From assembly GCA_910577185.1 (NCBI GenBank), contig CAJTLR010000031.1, positions 1 through 39,970 on the forward strand: 39,970 nucleotides of DNA, in the 5' to 3' direction. Below are positions 1-7,480 of this stretch, in pieces. This stretch comes from an uncultured Acetatifactor sp. GTDB lineage: Bacteria > Bacillota > Clostridia > Lachnospirales > Lachnospiraceae. The stretch's first letter is position 1. Each line of letters starts with the position of its first letter. Made by a program: the position numbers and the translations under genes. The notes under the pieces are model-generated. The model worked only from the letters and a program-made list of their open reading frames with translations. It did no database searches and had not been told where the DNA came from.

Positions 1-2
1 AT

Positions 3-293
3 ACGTATCAGGCGGTGGTACATAAGAAGTATCTGTCCCGGGAGCTTTTGGAGGCCCTGGACGGGGAGCCGGTGGAGCTGGCGCCAAAGGAAATACAGCT
101 GCTAAAGCTGCTGATTCGGAATGCGGGGCGGGTTATGACACGGGAAAAACTGATTGACGGAGTCTGGGGACTGGACGCCCCGCTCTTTGACCGGACAATT
201 GATACCTATATTCGCAGAATACGGCAGAAACTGAACCTGGACTGTATTACAACCGTAAAAGGCGTGGGGTATCGCTTTGAGGTGCGGCCATGA
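3..293 (+). CDS. Response regulator, OmpR/PhoB type, C-terminal part (5' end outside window)
   Basis: The reading frame is open to the left edge of the window, so only the DNA-binding domain of this response regulator is seen. The visible ~96 residues form a winged helix of the OmpR/PhoB (Trans_reg_C) family: the stretch with LAPKEIQLLKLL, then GRVMTREKLIDGVWG, then the recognition helix region RTIDTYIRRIRQKL and the wing KGVGYRF. The receiver domain must lie upstream. Its stop codon overlaps the ATG of the histidine kinase (ATGA), so the two are translationally coupled partners. It probably controls the FtsX/ATPase genes downstream, where direct repeats suitable for an OmpR-type dimer are found at 1801-1834. 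A GTG at 15 is an internal codon, not a likely start. Confidence 0.93.
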   Translation, partial: TYQAVVHKKYLSRELLEALDGEPVELAPKEIQLLKLLIRNAGRVMTREKLIDGVWGLDAPLFDRTIDTYIRRIRQKLNLDCITTVKGVGYRFEVRP

Positions 294-1774
294 AAAAGAT
301 GAAGCTGTTTCCCAAAACGTTTCTATATGTGTTTTCTCTGATGGCCGTCATTACACTGATCAGTCACGCCCTGTTCTTTTTTTTCATGCCTATCGTATAT
401 ACAGGTCAGAAGGAAGCAGTGTTCAGGGATGTGAAGACCCGGCTGCTGGAGGAATTAAAGGATATTTCATACGATTCGCGGCACAAAATAGAGAGTGTGG
501 TGAGAAAATACGCACTCCGGAACCAGATGGGTATCTTTGTAAACTATGCAGGCCAGACTTATAACTTTATGGTAAGCCCCTTTGTTTCCCATGACCGTGG
601 CGTTGGTGTACAAGGGGAATTTGAATCCGGCTGGAAAGTGCAGACTGACGAGGAGACAGCCCCGGAATATGTTTCCCGGGATTTTTACCAAAAGACCAGT
701 TCAACATTGTCCTGCGGCACTGGTTTTCGGACAAAGGAGGGGGAATCCGGCTACCTTGTCCTGCTTTCCACGCTCCAGCCGGTGGATGAAGCCAAAAGTG
801 CCGTGGTGATATTGCTGCCGTTTACACTGCTGTTGTCTTTGCTGCTGTCGGGCCTTTTTGCCCTGGTGTATTCTAAAAAAATTACGAAACCACTGTCGGA
901 TATATCCAAGGTCACGGAAAGAATGAAGGAGCTTGACAGATCAGCCATCTGCCGGGCAGAAACCCGGGATGAAATCGGGGCGCTTTCCGAGAATGTCAAT
1001 AAGCTTTATGAGAGTCTTCTGGCCACCATTGAAAACTTACAAAAAGAAAATATACGGGTCAGTGAAGCGGAAGCCGCAAAGATAGACTTTCTGCGTGCTG
1101 CTTCCCATGAACTGAAAACTCCTGTGACGGCGCTGTGCGGGATGCTGGACAACATGATTATGGGGATAGGACGCTACAGGGACTGGGAAACATACCTGCC
1201 TGTCTGTAAAGATATGGCGGGCAGATTCGGCGTGATGATACAGGAAATCCTGGATGCGTCCAGACTGAACTTTACTTTTGAAAGCGAAACCATGGAAGAA
1301 GTAAGACTGCAGTCCTTTGTAGAACAGCTGCTCATTCCCTACCGGCTGATTGCAAAATCAAAGGAGGTCCGGATAAATACGGATTTTTCGGATGATTTTT
1401 CCGCAAAATTTCCAAAAGCCGCAATGGAAAAAGTCCTGTCCAATCTTCTTTCCAACGCGGTCAAGTACACGAAAACGCAGGGTATGGTGAGGATTTATTT
1501 TGCAGGTAAAAGCATTGTGGTGGAAAATGAATGTCCCCCCATTTCCCCCAATGATATGCCCCACATCTTTGAGCCGTTTTACCGGCCGGATTTTTCACGG
1601 AGCAGAAACGGTATCGGCGAGAATCCCAATGGAGGAAATGGTCTGGGACTGTATCTTGCCGCAAAAATTTTAAACACCCTGGAATACCCATATGATTTCA
1701 GTCCATTTTTTTCGCTGGATGATGAGAAAAAAAGCGGCATGCGTTTTACCATATTTTTCTCCCCAAATGAATAA
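290..1774 (+). CDS. Membrane sensor histidine kinase (HAMP-HisKA-HATPase)
   Basis: This 494-residue protein is a classical sensor kinase that would phosphorylate the upstream response regulator. A transmembrane helix lies at about residues 11-35 and a second at about 171-194, enclosing an extracytoplasmic sensor of about 135 residues. A HAMP-like linker follows (KKITKPLSDISKVTERM). The HisKA phosphoacceptor is His273 in AASHELKTPVTAL, the N box is around Asn389 (LLSNAVKYT), and the G box is GNGLGL at 449-454. The start ATG overlaps the regulator stop. The ligand is not evident from the sequence. The neighbouring two-permease ABC transporter is the usual company of kinases that respond to cell-envelope-active peptides, but this sensor loop is larger than that of the short BceS-type kinases. 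Confidence 0.95.
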   Translation: MKKMKLFPKTFLYVFSLMAVITLISHALFFFFMPIVYTGQKEAVFRDVKTRLLEELKDISYDSRHKIESVVRKYALRNQMGIFVNYAGQTYNFMVSPFVSHDRGVGVQGEFESGWKVQTDEETAPEYVSRDFYQKTSSTLSCGTGFRTKEGESGYLVLLSTLQPVDEAKSAVVILLPFTLLLSLLLSGLFALVYSKKITKPLSDISKVTERMKELDRSAICRAETRDEIGALSENVNKLYESLLATIENLQKENIRVSEAEAAKIDFLRAASHELKTPVTALCGMLDNMIMGIGRYRDWETYLPVCKDMAGRFGVMIQEILDASRLNFTFESETMEEVRLQSFVEQLLIPYRLIAKSKEVRINTDFSDDFSAKFPKAAMEKVLSNLLSNAVKYTKTQGMVRIYFAGKSIVVENECPPISPNDMPHIFEPFYRPDFSRSRNGIGENPNGGNGLGLYLAAKILNTLEYPYDFSPFFSLDDEKKSGMRFTIFFSPNE

Positions 1775-1793
1775 TAAAGAGTTTTTTCTGCGC

Positions 1794-1851
1794 CATTGAA
1801 ACATTGGTGAAAGATACATTCCACATTGATGAAACATATATAGGATATGAT
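1794..1851 (+). promoter_or_regulatory. Candidate response-regulator binding repeats and -10 element ahead of the ABC genes
   Basis: Two copies of ACATTGRTGAAA lie at 1801-1812 and 1823-1834, 22 bp apart, which is two helical turns. A further CATTG is at 1794-1798. A -10-like TATGAT at 1846-1851 follows, but there is no recognisable -35 hexamer at the right distance; the second repeat occupies that place. This is what a promoter activated by an OmpR-type regulator usually looks like. The binding protein (the regulator ending at 293) is inferred from position only. Confidence 0.45.
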
Positions 1852-1857
1852 GTAGGG

Positions 1858-1875
1858 GTCAAAATACCTTTTGAC
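1858..1875 (+). repeat. Short hairpin repeat, copy 1 (GTCAAAA-TACC-TTTTGAC)
   Basis: A 7-bp perfect inverted repeat (GTCAAAA/TTTTGAC) with the loop TACC. An almost identical sequence, including the loop, occurs at 38583-38600 after the collagen-like gene. Between unrelated genes 37 kb apart this suggests a dispersed small element. Here it lies just upstream of the leader hairpins. Confidence 0.55.
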
Positions 1876-1892
1876 TCTGAGAAGGGGGTAAA

Positions 1893-1974
1893 GATTGAAA
1901 ATTGAAAATTTTCAATCCCAAATTTGTGTCTGCGCGGCATCCACAAATTTGACATGCGCAAAAGGCCGCGCAGA
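1893..1974 (+). promoter_or_regulatory. Structured leader ahead of the first permease: hairpin plus possible pseudoknot
   Basis: Three exact pairings are packed in front of the ATG at 1988. First, 1893-1903 pairs with 1907-1917 (11 bp, loop GAA). Second, CAAATTTGTG at 1919-1928 pairs with CACAAATTTG at 1942-1951 (10 bp). Third, the loop of the second stem, TCTGCGCGGC at 1929-1938, is exactly complementary to GCCGCGCAGA at 1965-1974. The last two together would make an H-type pseudoknot ending a few bases before the weak TGGGG ribosome binding site (1977-1981). A role in expression control is inferred from this arrangement. Confidence 0.5.
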
Positions 1975-1987
1975 AATGGGGTAAACT

Positions 1988-3280
1988 ATGCAATTGTGGA
2001 AACGGGCGGGCCTATATGTCTGCCGCAAAAAAGGAAAAACACTGCTATTGTCTCTTATGATTTTTCTGCTGTCGTCCTTTGGCGTTACCGGACTGCTGCT
2101 GCGGAGCGCCGTGGATTCGGCCATGACGAAAACCAGGCAGAGCCTCAAAGGAGCTTTCCGGGTGGCGCCGGATATGCAGAACAGTGACAATGTGGAAGTG
2201 GACCAGGAAGAGGGACAGACCAGTATTCGTTATGTGGGCAAGCCGTTAAATGAAGAAGTGGCGGAAGCAATCCGGCGCAGCCAGAACATTGACAACTACG
2301 ATATTGTAATAAAAAGGGAGGCGATGCTCCCAAACCACATAAGTCTTGTTGACTATAACGGGAAATATCTGGAGGACCCGGTTGCAATGCACCTGGTGTC
2401 GGTGGAAGCCCATACAGAGGGCAGGTATGCCGGGGATTTTCAGAAGGAGCGGCTGCGGCTGACCGAAGGGGAACTGGTGACGGTGGATGATCAATATGCG
2501 GCGGTGATCAGCACAAAACTGGCCCTGCAGAATCAGCTGGAAATCGGGGACGAAATCGGGATTTCCCCGCAGGAAGGTTTTGCAGGGCGGGAAATCCGTG
2601 TGACGGTCAAAGGACTGTTTACAGTGGAGGAAAAACAACAGGATACGGATGTGGCTGCGCCGGTTTTTCTGCTGGAAAACCGTATATTTATTGACAGTAC
2701 AAGCGCCGGGGTGATGGCAGGGGAAACAGGCGCCGATTATATAGATTTTTTTGTAGAGGATCCGGCGCATGTGCCGGCCATGATAGAGGAAATTCAGAAC
2801 CTGGAAGAGATAGACTGGAAATCATTTGCAGTCACGGCCCACATTGAGGAATATGAAAAAATAGCGGATTCCCTGGGGGACATGAGCGTCCTTTCAGATA
2901 CCCTGCTGATCATCTCTGTTGCCCTGAGCACAGTGGTTTTATCGCTCACACAGATCCTTTTTCATAGATCCCGGGAGCATGAAACGGGAATCCTGCTGTC
3001 CATAGGGATTTCAAAGGCAGAAATCGTGCAGCAGCATTTTATGGAGATGGCAATGACATCCCTGGCACCCTTTGTAGTGTCATTTGTGTTCTGTATTTTG
3101 GAATTTTCTTTTTATATGGCAGCGCTGAACATAGAGGGAACGATGGACATGGGGCTGGCCCTTTCTGCCATGCTTCTGACCTTTGGCTGGGGAAGCACTG
3201 TGCTGCTTGTATCCGTGCTTCTGTCCAATTTATGGCTGATGCGTTTTCAACCGAAGCGGATTTTTTCCAAACTGAGTTAG
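1988..3280 (+). CDS. FtsX-like ABC transporter permease (first of a pair)
   Basis: This 430-residue membrane protein has the FtsX/MacB layout: one transmembrane helix at about residues 18-38, a large extracytoplasmic domain of roughly 250 residues, then three helices between about 305 and 425. The N-terminal pattern (KRAGLYVCRKKGKTLLLSL) matches that of the next gene (KRAVLYVSRKWQQSLIILL), so the two are diverged paralogues that probably form one heteromeric pore with the ATPase at 4823. Such permeases work mechanically in the envelope, for peptide or lipid handling, rather than as classical importers. Together with the kinase and regulator this is a signalling and detoxification type of module; the substrate is unknown. 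The ribosome binding site is weak and sits behind a structured leader. Confidence 0.9.
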   Translation: MQLWKRAGLYVCRKKGKTLLLSLMIFLLSSFGVTGLLLRSAVDSAMTKTRQSLKGAFRVAPDMQNSDNVEVDQEEGQTSIRYVGKPLNEEVAEAIRRSQNIDNYDIVIKREAMLPNHISLVDYNGKYLEDPVAMHLVSVEAHTEGRYAGDFQKERLRLTEGELVTVDDQYAAVISTKLALQNQLEIGDEIGISPQEGFAGREIRVTVKGLFTVEEKQQDTDVAAPVFLLENRIFIDSTSAGVMAGETGADYIDFFVEDPAHVPAMIEEIQNLEEIDWKSFAVTAHIEEYEKIADSLGDMSVLSDTLLIISVALSTVVLSLTQILFHRSREHETGILLSIGISKAEIVQQHFMEMAMTSLAPFVVSFVFCILEFSFYMAALNIEGTMDMGLALSAMLLTFGWGSTVLLVSVLLSNLWLMRFQPKRIFSKLS

Positions 3281-3305
3281 TACTACAGCGAACTTGACTG
3301 ATATT

Positions 3306-3326
3306 TGCGCGAAGCGCGCAGGGAGG
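3306..3326 (+). promoter_or_regulatory. Hairpin directly in front of a strong Shine-Dalgarno
   Basis: TGCGCG (3306-3311) pairs with CGCGCA (3315-3320) across the loop AAG, and the next six bases are GGGAGG (3321-3326), 7 nt before the ATG at 3334. A stable stem abutting the ribosome binding site in the 53-nt gap between the paralogous permeases may protect the mRNA or tune their ratio; this is inference. Confidence 0.45.
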
Positions 3327-3333
3327 TAAAGGT

Positions 3334-4797
3334 ATGAGTATTGTTAAGAGAGCAGTTCTGTATGTTTCACGAAAATGGCAGCAAAGCCTTATTATCCTTT
3401 TGGTATTATTTGTGGTCTGCATTTCCGCATTGATTGGTTTCTCTGTGCTGAAGGCATCCCGGAGGGCCGCGGTAAATTTACGGCGGCAGCTTGGAGGAAC
3501 ATTCTGCATGGAAATTGACATGGATAACCCGGCCAACATGAAGAGCGCTGAATTTGGAGGACAGGAAAATTTCAGCGCAAGTTACTATGCGGGAGAATTC
3601 TTAGACTATAATGTGATTGAAGAAGTTATGAAAACTCCCGGAATCTCCCAGTACAGCGCAACCGCCAAGGCAGTGGCGAATCTGAAATCCGCTGCGGGAG
3701 AATATTACGACCTGGTGGAGAATGAGCAGAATTACTTTGTCTCCTACAATTCTTTCAATCCGCATATGGCGCCGGTACATGGATGGACTTCCCTGGACCA
3801 ATGCTCTTATTTTGCCAATCATCTTTTGGAAGTGACCCAGGGCAAACCGTTTACAGAGGATGGGGCAGGGCAGGCCATTATCAGCCGTCAGCTGGCAGAA
3901 TTAAACCAAATTGAAATCGGCGACAGACTCACGCTGGAATGGAACCGTGAAGTGTTAGGCTTTGACGTTCCGGAGGGAAAACAGGAGTGCGTATTTGAAA
4001 TTGTGGGGCTGTTTGAAATCTGCGGGGAACAGCAGGTCAACCAGTTTACGCTACCCAGGCAAATGCTGCAGAACTGGGTATTTGTCGATTCCCATACACT
4101 GATGGATTTCATGGGCAGATATCTGGAAAACATGGGGGAAAAGACGGGATATGAGAAAGTGATATTCAGCGTCAATGACCCGGCGGAGATGGATTCCATC
4201 ATCAAAAACATCCGGGAAAACAAGGATATTAACTGGGACTGCTTTAAAATCACCCAGGAAAACACAGACTACCGGAACGCGGAAAAGGCACTGAAGGGCA
4301 TGGATGAGGGCATCCGGATCATGATTCTGGTGATAACCGCTGCAGGAATGGGAGTTTTGGTCCTGCTGACTGGCATATGGGCAAAGTCCCGGATTTATGA
4401 GACAGGAATCCTGCTTTCGGTGGGAAAAAGCAGATGGGGAATTCTGGCACAGCGGATTACGGAGACCGTACTGATTACCGTTCTTGCATTTGGCATTTCC
4501 TGTTTCTGGGGCAATATGGCGGCAGACAAAGTGGGCAACCGGCTTCTTGCACAGGCAAACGAGCAGAACAGGGAGCAGACAAATTCCCATACGGAACTGC
4601 GGATTGCAGCCGACAGTTCTGATTTAGAGCCTGTTTTTGCGGCTCCTGAGGTGGAAGAACTGGACGTAAGCATGTCTGCGGATATCCTGGCAGCAGCCTG
4701 CGGACTGGAACTGCTGGTAGTATTGCTGTCCATATGCGCAGCAGGCATTCCGGTCATGAGGATGGAACCCAGGGCCATTCTCACAAAACATGAATAA
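3334..4797 (+). CDS. FtsX-like ABC transporter permease (second of a pair)
   Basis: A 487-residue FtsX-type permease, paralogous to the preceding gene. It has one N-terminal transmembrane helix (about residues 17-40), an extracytoplasmic domain of about 280 residues, and three C-terminal helices (about 330-355, 377-397 and 450-475). Between the last two is an insertion rich in Glu, Asn and Thr that the first permease lacks. The start is supported by GGGAGG 7 nt upstream. The 3' end overlaps a possible early ATG of the ATPase gene, so permease and ATPase are coupled. The role is inferred from the family and the gene order: regulator, kinase, permease, permease, ATPase. Confidence 0.9.
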   Translation: MSIVKRAVLYVSRKWQQSLIILLVLFVVCISALIGFSVLKASRRAAVNLRRQLGGTFCMEIDMDNPANMKSAEFGGQENFSASYYAGEFLDYNVIEEVMKTPGISQYSATAKAVANLKSAAGEYYDLVENEQNYFVSYNSFNPHMAPVHGWTSLDQCSYFANHLLEVTQGKPFTEDGAGQAIISRQLAELNQIEIGDRLTLEWNREVLGFDVPEGKQECVFEIVGLFEICGEQQVNQFTLPRQMLQNWVFVDSHTLMDFMGRYLENMGEKTGYEKVIFSVNDPAEMDSIIKNIRENKDINWDCFKITQENTDYRNAEKALKGMDEGIRIMILVITAAGMGVLVLLTGIWAKSRIYETGILLSVGKSRWGILAQRITETVLITVLAFGISCFWGNMAADKVGNRLLAQANEQNREQTNSHTELRIAADSSDLEPVFAAPEVEELDVSMSADILAAACGLELLVVLLSICAAGIPVMRMEPRAILTKHE

Positions 4798-4822
4798 CAC
4801 ACAGCGCGGGGAGGACATGACA

Positions 4823-5452
4823 ATGAGCATTTTGGAAACATGTAATATGAGCTATTCCTACGGGGGAAACAAGACGGTTCTGAGAAAGATATCCGCTGCC
4901 TTTGAGGCGGGGAAAATCTACGCCATTCTGGGGCCTTCCGGGTGCGGGAAGACAACCCTGCTGTCCCTGCTGGGGGGCCTGGACAGCCCCTCCGAAGGAC
5001 AGGTGCTGTATCAGGGAGAAGACATCCGGAAAAAAGGACTTGCCTGGCACCGGAAACACAATGCGGCCTTTATCTTTCAAAGCTATAATCTGATTGACTA
5101 TATGACAGCTGCGGAAAACGTGGCGCTCACTTCCGGAGTACCGCCGCTGCCTGTTTTGGAGCGATTAGGGCTCACCAGGGAAGAAGCGGGGCGCAATGTG
5201 CTGAGACTCTCCGGCGGACAGCAGCAGCGGGTGGCAATTGCCCGGGCGCTGGCCAGAGACGCAGGCATCCTTCTTGCGGATGAGCCCACGGGAAATCTTG
5301 ATGAGGACACTGCGGTGGAGATTATGGGAATTTTGGAAGAATGCGCCCACCGGATGAATCAATGCGTGATCATGGTGACGCACGCCACTGAGCTCACAAA
5401 GCAGGCAGATGTGGTATACCGTTTGAAAAAAGGCGAATTACAGAAGATATGA
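4823..5452 (+). CDS. ABC transporter ATPase of the FtsX/MacB/LolD type
   Basis: This is the nucleotide-binding subunit for the two permeases upstream. It shows the Walker A motif GPSGCGKTT, the Q-loop region AFIFQSYNLIDYMTAAENV, the signature LSGGQQQRVAIARAL, and Walker B ILLADEPTG with the catalytic Glu, followed by the H-loop MVTHA. At 209 residues it is slightly shorter than the usual ~225. The start at 4823 is chosen because GGGGAGG (4808-4814) lies 8 nt upstream; the in-frame ATGs at 4790 and 4817 are too far from or too close to that site. A long hairpin follows the stop codon, closing the operon. Confidence 0.93.
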   Translation: MSILETCNMSYSYGGNKTVLRKISAAFEAGKIYAILGPSGCGKTTLLSLLGGLDSPSEGQVLYQGEDIRKKGLAWHRKHNAAFIFQSYNLIDYMTAAENVALTSGVPPLPVLERLGLTREEAGRNVLRLSGGQQQRVAIARALARDAGILLADEPTGNLDEDTAVEIMGILEECAHRMNQCVIMVTHATELTKQADVVYRLKKGELQKI

Positions 5453-5493
5453 CTGCGGAGTGGAGATGTTTCATCCGGCAGGGAAGAGACAGC

Positions 5494-5528
5494 TTATGGA
5501 GATGCCCCTGAACCGGGCATCTCCATAA
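5494..5528 (+). terminator. Hairpin after the ABC operon
   Basis: A perfect 14-bp stem: 5494-5507 pairs with 5515-5528, with a 7-nt loop. It follows the ATPase stop by about 40 nt. There is no clean T-run downstream, so it may act as an imperfect terminator or as an mRNA 3' end stabiliser. Confidence 0.6.
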
Positions 5529-5554
5529 AACTGCAAAATTTGCCGCTAAACTAA

Positions 5555-5583
5555 TTGCGTGCGCACGCATCCTGTGATATAAT
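5555..5583 (+). promoter_or_regulatory. Promoter of the marR-mate operon with overlapping palindromic operator
   Basis: A sigma-A-like promoter with -35 TTGCGT (5555-5560) and -10 TATAAT (5578-5583), spaced 17 bp. The perfect 14-bp palindrome TGCGTGCGCACGCA (5556-5569) covers the -35. MarR proteins bind palindromes of this size, and a bound dimer would block RNA polymerase, so autorepression by the next gene is likely. Confidence 0.75.
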
Positions 5584-5609
5584 ACTTTCGGTCAGGAGGG
5601 AAATGATTT

Positions 5610-6059
5610 ATGAAGGTATTAAAATGGCTTTCGGTTGCGGACCGATTTTACAAAATTTATTTGGACAAGCAGCTTGCGCCCTTTGGAATTAACAGCAGCC
5701 AACATATGTTTCTGATAAAAATATGTGATTCCCCGGGCATTTTGCAGGATTCAATGATGGATATGTTTTATGTGCATCCCAGCAATATTGTACGGACAAT
5801 CGGGGCATTGGAAAAACAGGGGATGATTACCCGCGCTCCCAATGACCAGGACAAAAGGACATGGAAGCTGTACCCAACGGACCTTGCATTTTCCGTGGTG
5901 GAAGAAATCCGGACAATCTGTGAAAAGACAGAGGAACTTTTACTGCAGGGGCTTGACGAAGGGGAAAGAGATCGTTTTACGGACCTGCTGATGCGGGCCG
6001 GCAAAAATATTACGGCAGAATTACATATAGAGAGAAAGGAAGATGAATTCCATGAATGA
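5610..6059 (+). CDS. MarR-family transcriptional regulator
   Basis: This is a 149-residue MarR-type winged-helix repressor. The DNA-binding core covers about residues 30-95: GINSSQHMFLIKICDSPGILQDSMMDMF, the recognition helix HPSNIVRTIGALEKQGMITR, and the wing with PNDQDKRTWKLYPTD. Helices at both ends would form the dimer interface. AGGAGGG at 5594-5600 supports the start. Its promoter carries a perfect palindrome on the -35, and its last codons overlap the start region of a MATE exporter, so it most likely represses its own operon until an effector, perhaps a substrate of the exporter, releases it. The effector cannot be told from the sequence. Confidence 0.93.
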   Translation: MKVLKWLSVADRFYKIYLDKQLAPFGINSSQHMFLIKICDSPGILQDSMMDMFYVHPSNIVRTIGALEKQGMITRAPNDQDKRTWKLYPTDLAFSVVEEIRTICEKTEELLLQGLDEGERDRFTDLLMRAGKNITAELHIERKEDEFHE

Positions 6060-7425
6060 CAATCCTCTGGGGTATGAAAAAATTCCGAAGTTATTGAAAA
6101 GCTTTGCCATTCCAAGTATCACGGCCTCTCTGGTGGGCTCGCTTTACAATATTGTAGATCAGATTTTTATCGGCCAGGGTGTGGGATATCTGGGAAATGC
6201 GGCGACCAATGTTTCATATCCGTTCTCCACCATTTGCCTTGCCATTTCCCTGCTGATCGGAATCGGCAGCGCTTCCCGTTTTTCCCTCTATCTCGGAAAC
6301 AGGGAGCCGGAGTCGGCAGCCAGGGCGGCAGGAAACGGCATAAGCCTGATGGTGATTTGCGGACTTGCCTATCTGGTAATCGGCGAATGCCTGCTTTCCC
6401 AGCTGTTGAAACTGTTTGGCGCTACAAAAGACGTGCTTCCGTATGCGCAGCAGTATGCAGGCGTTACTTTGGTGGGAATGCCTTTTCTGATTGTAACCAA
6501 CGGCATGAGCAATCTGATCCGGGCAGACGGAAGCCCCAGGTATTCCATGACCTGCATGCTTGCAGGCGCCATTGCAAACACCATTCTTGACCCCATATTC
6601 ATTTTTGTGTTTCACTGGGGCATGTTCGGGGCTGCCCTGGCAACGATTCTGGGGCAGATACTGTCCTTTATTTTGGCGGTCCGCTATCTGTGGCACTTCA
6701 AAACCGTCCATTTTGAAAAGAGCTGTTTTAAGCCAAATGTGACAGAATGTCTGAAGACCTGCAGTATGGGCATCAGCAGCAGCGCAAATCAGGTTGCCAT
6801 TACCTTCGTACAGATTGTGCTGCATAATTCACTGACCCATTATGGGGCACAGACGGTTTACGGATCGGATATCCCTCTGGCCGCCTGCGGAATCGTGATG
6901 AAAACCAATGCCATTATTCTCTCCATTGTTGTGGGAATATCCCAGGGAACGCAGCCTATCGTAGGATTTAACTATGGAGCCAGACAATATTCCCGTGTGC
7001 GGGAAGCGTACCTGCTTGCGGTCAGATGGAATCTGATCGTTTCCGCAGCGGGCTTTTTCATGCTGCAATGTTTCCCGCAGTATATTATTTCCTTATTTGG
7101 GGCCGGGGATAAGCTCTATATGGAGTTTGCGGTTCTGTTTATGCGCATTTTCCTTTTTATGGTGCTGGTGAACGGCGTGCAGCTGCTTTCCTCCAGCTTC
7201 TTTACCGCCATAGGGAAAGCCATGAGAGGGGCTTTTCTGGCGCTGACCAGGCAGGTTTTCTTCCTGATTCCGCTGATACTTGTGCTTCCGCTGCGCTTTG
7301 GAATTATGGGGGTTTTGTTCGCGGGACCCATTGCGGACTTTTCGGCATTTGTACTGTCTGTGGTATTGATAAGCAGGGAATTCAAAAAACAGAAATTGAT
7401 TTCACAGAAAGAGAGCGCCGCCTGA
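6052..7425 (+). CDS. MATE-family multidrug/cation antiporter
   Basis: A protein of about 457 residues with the 12 hydrophobic helices of the MATE (MatE x2) family. The N-terminus NPLGYEKIPKLLKSFAIPSI is the common opening of clostridial MATE proteins, and the first-helix region shows the typical SLYNIVDQIFIGQGVG. It should export drugs or metabolites across the cytoplasmic membrane using a Na+ or H+ gradient. The start at 6052 is preferred over the in-frame ATG at 6043 because the AAAGGA site (6035-6040) is 11 nt from the former and only 2 nt from the latter. It overlaps the end of the MarR gene and is certainly co-transcribed with it. The substrate is unknown. Confidence 0.93.
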   Translation: MNDNPLGYEKIPKLLKSFAIPSITASLVGSLYNIVDQIFIGQGVGYLGNAATNVSYPFSTICLAISLLIGIGSASRFSLYLGNREPESAARAAGNGISLMVICGLAYLVIGECLLSQLLKLFGATKDVLPYAQQYAGVTLVGMPFLIVTNGMSNLIRADGSPRYSMTCMLAGAIANTILDPIFIFVFHWGMFGAALATILGQILSFILAVRYLWHFKTVHFEKSCFKPNVTECLKTCSMGISSSANQVAITFVQIVLHNSLTHYGAQTVYGSDIPLAACGIVMKTNAIILSIVVGISQGTQPIVGFNYGARQYSRVREAYLLAVRWNLIVSAAGFFMLQCFPQYIISLFGAGDKLYMEFAVLFMRIFLFMVLVNGVQLLSSSFFTAIGKAMRGAFLALTRQVFFLIPLILVLPLRFGIMGVLFAGPIADFSAFVLSVVLISREFKKQKLISQKESAA

Positions 7426-7450
7426 CGTTTTGGAAGGGCGGAAGGGTCCG

Positions 7451-7480
7451 GCCCCCGGGAATCGGATTTCAGCCGGGGGC
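7451..7480. terminator. GC-rich hairpin between converging genes
   Basis: GCCCCCGG (7451-7458) pairs with CCGGGGGC (7473-7480). It sits between the end of the MATE gene and the end of the minus-strand kinase gene, whose stop codon (7469-7471) is in the loop. No T-run is present on either strand, so its efficiency as a terminator is uncertain. Confidence 0.45.

Noticed and set aside
290..5452. A standard BceRS-BceAB bacitracin module
   Set aside because: There are two medium-sized permeases instead of one long ten-helix permease, and the kinase has a large extracellular sensor; the resemblance is only general.
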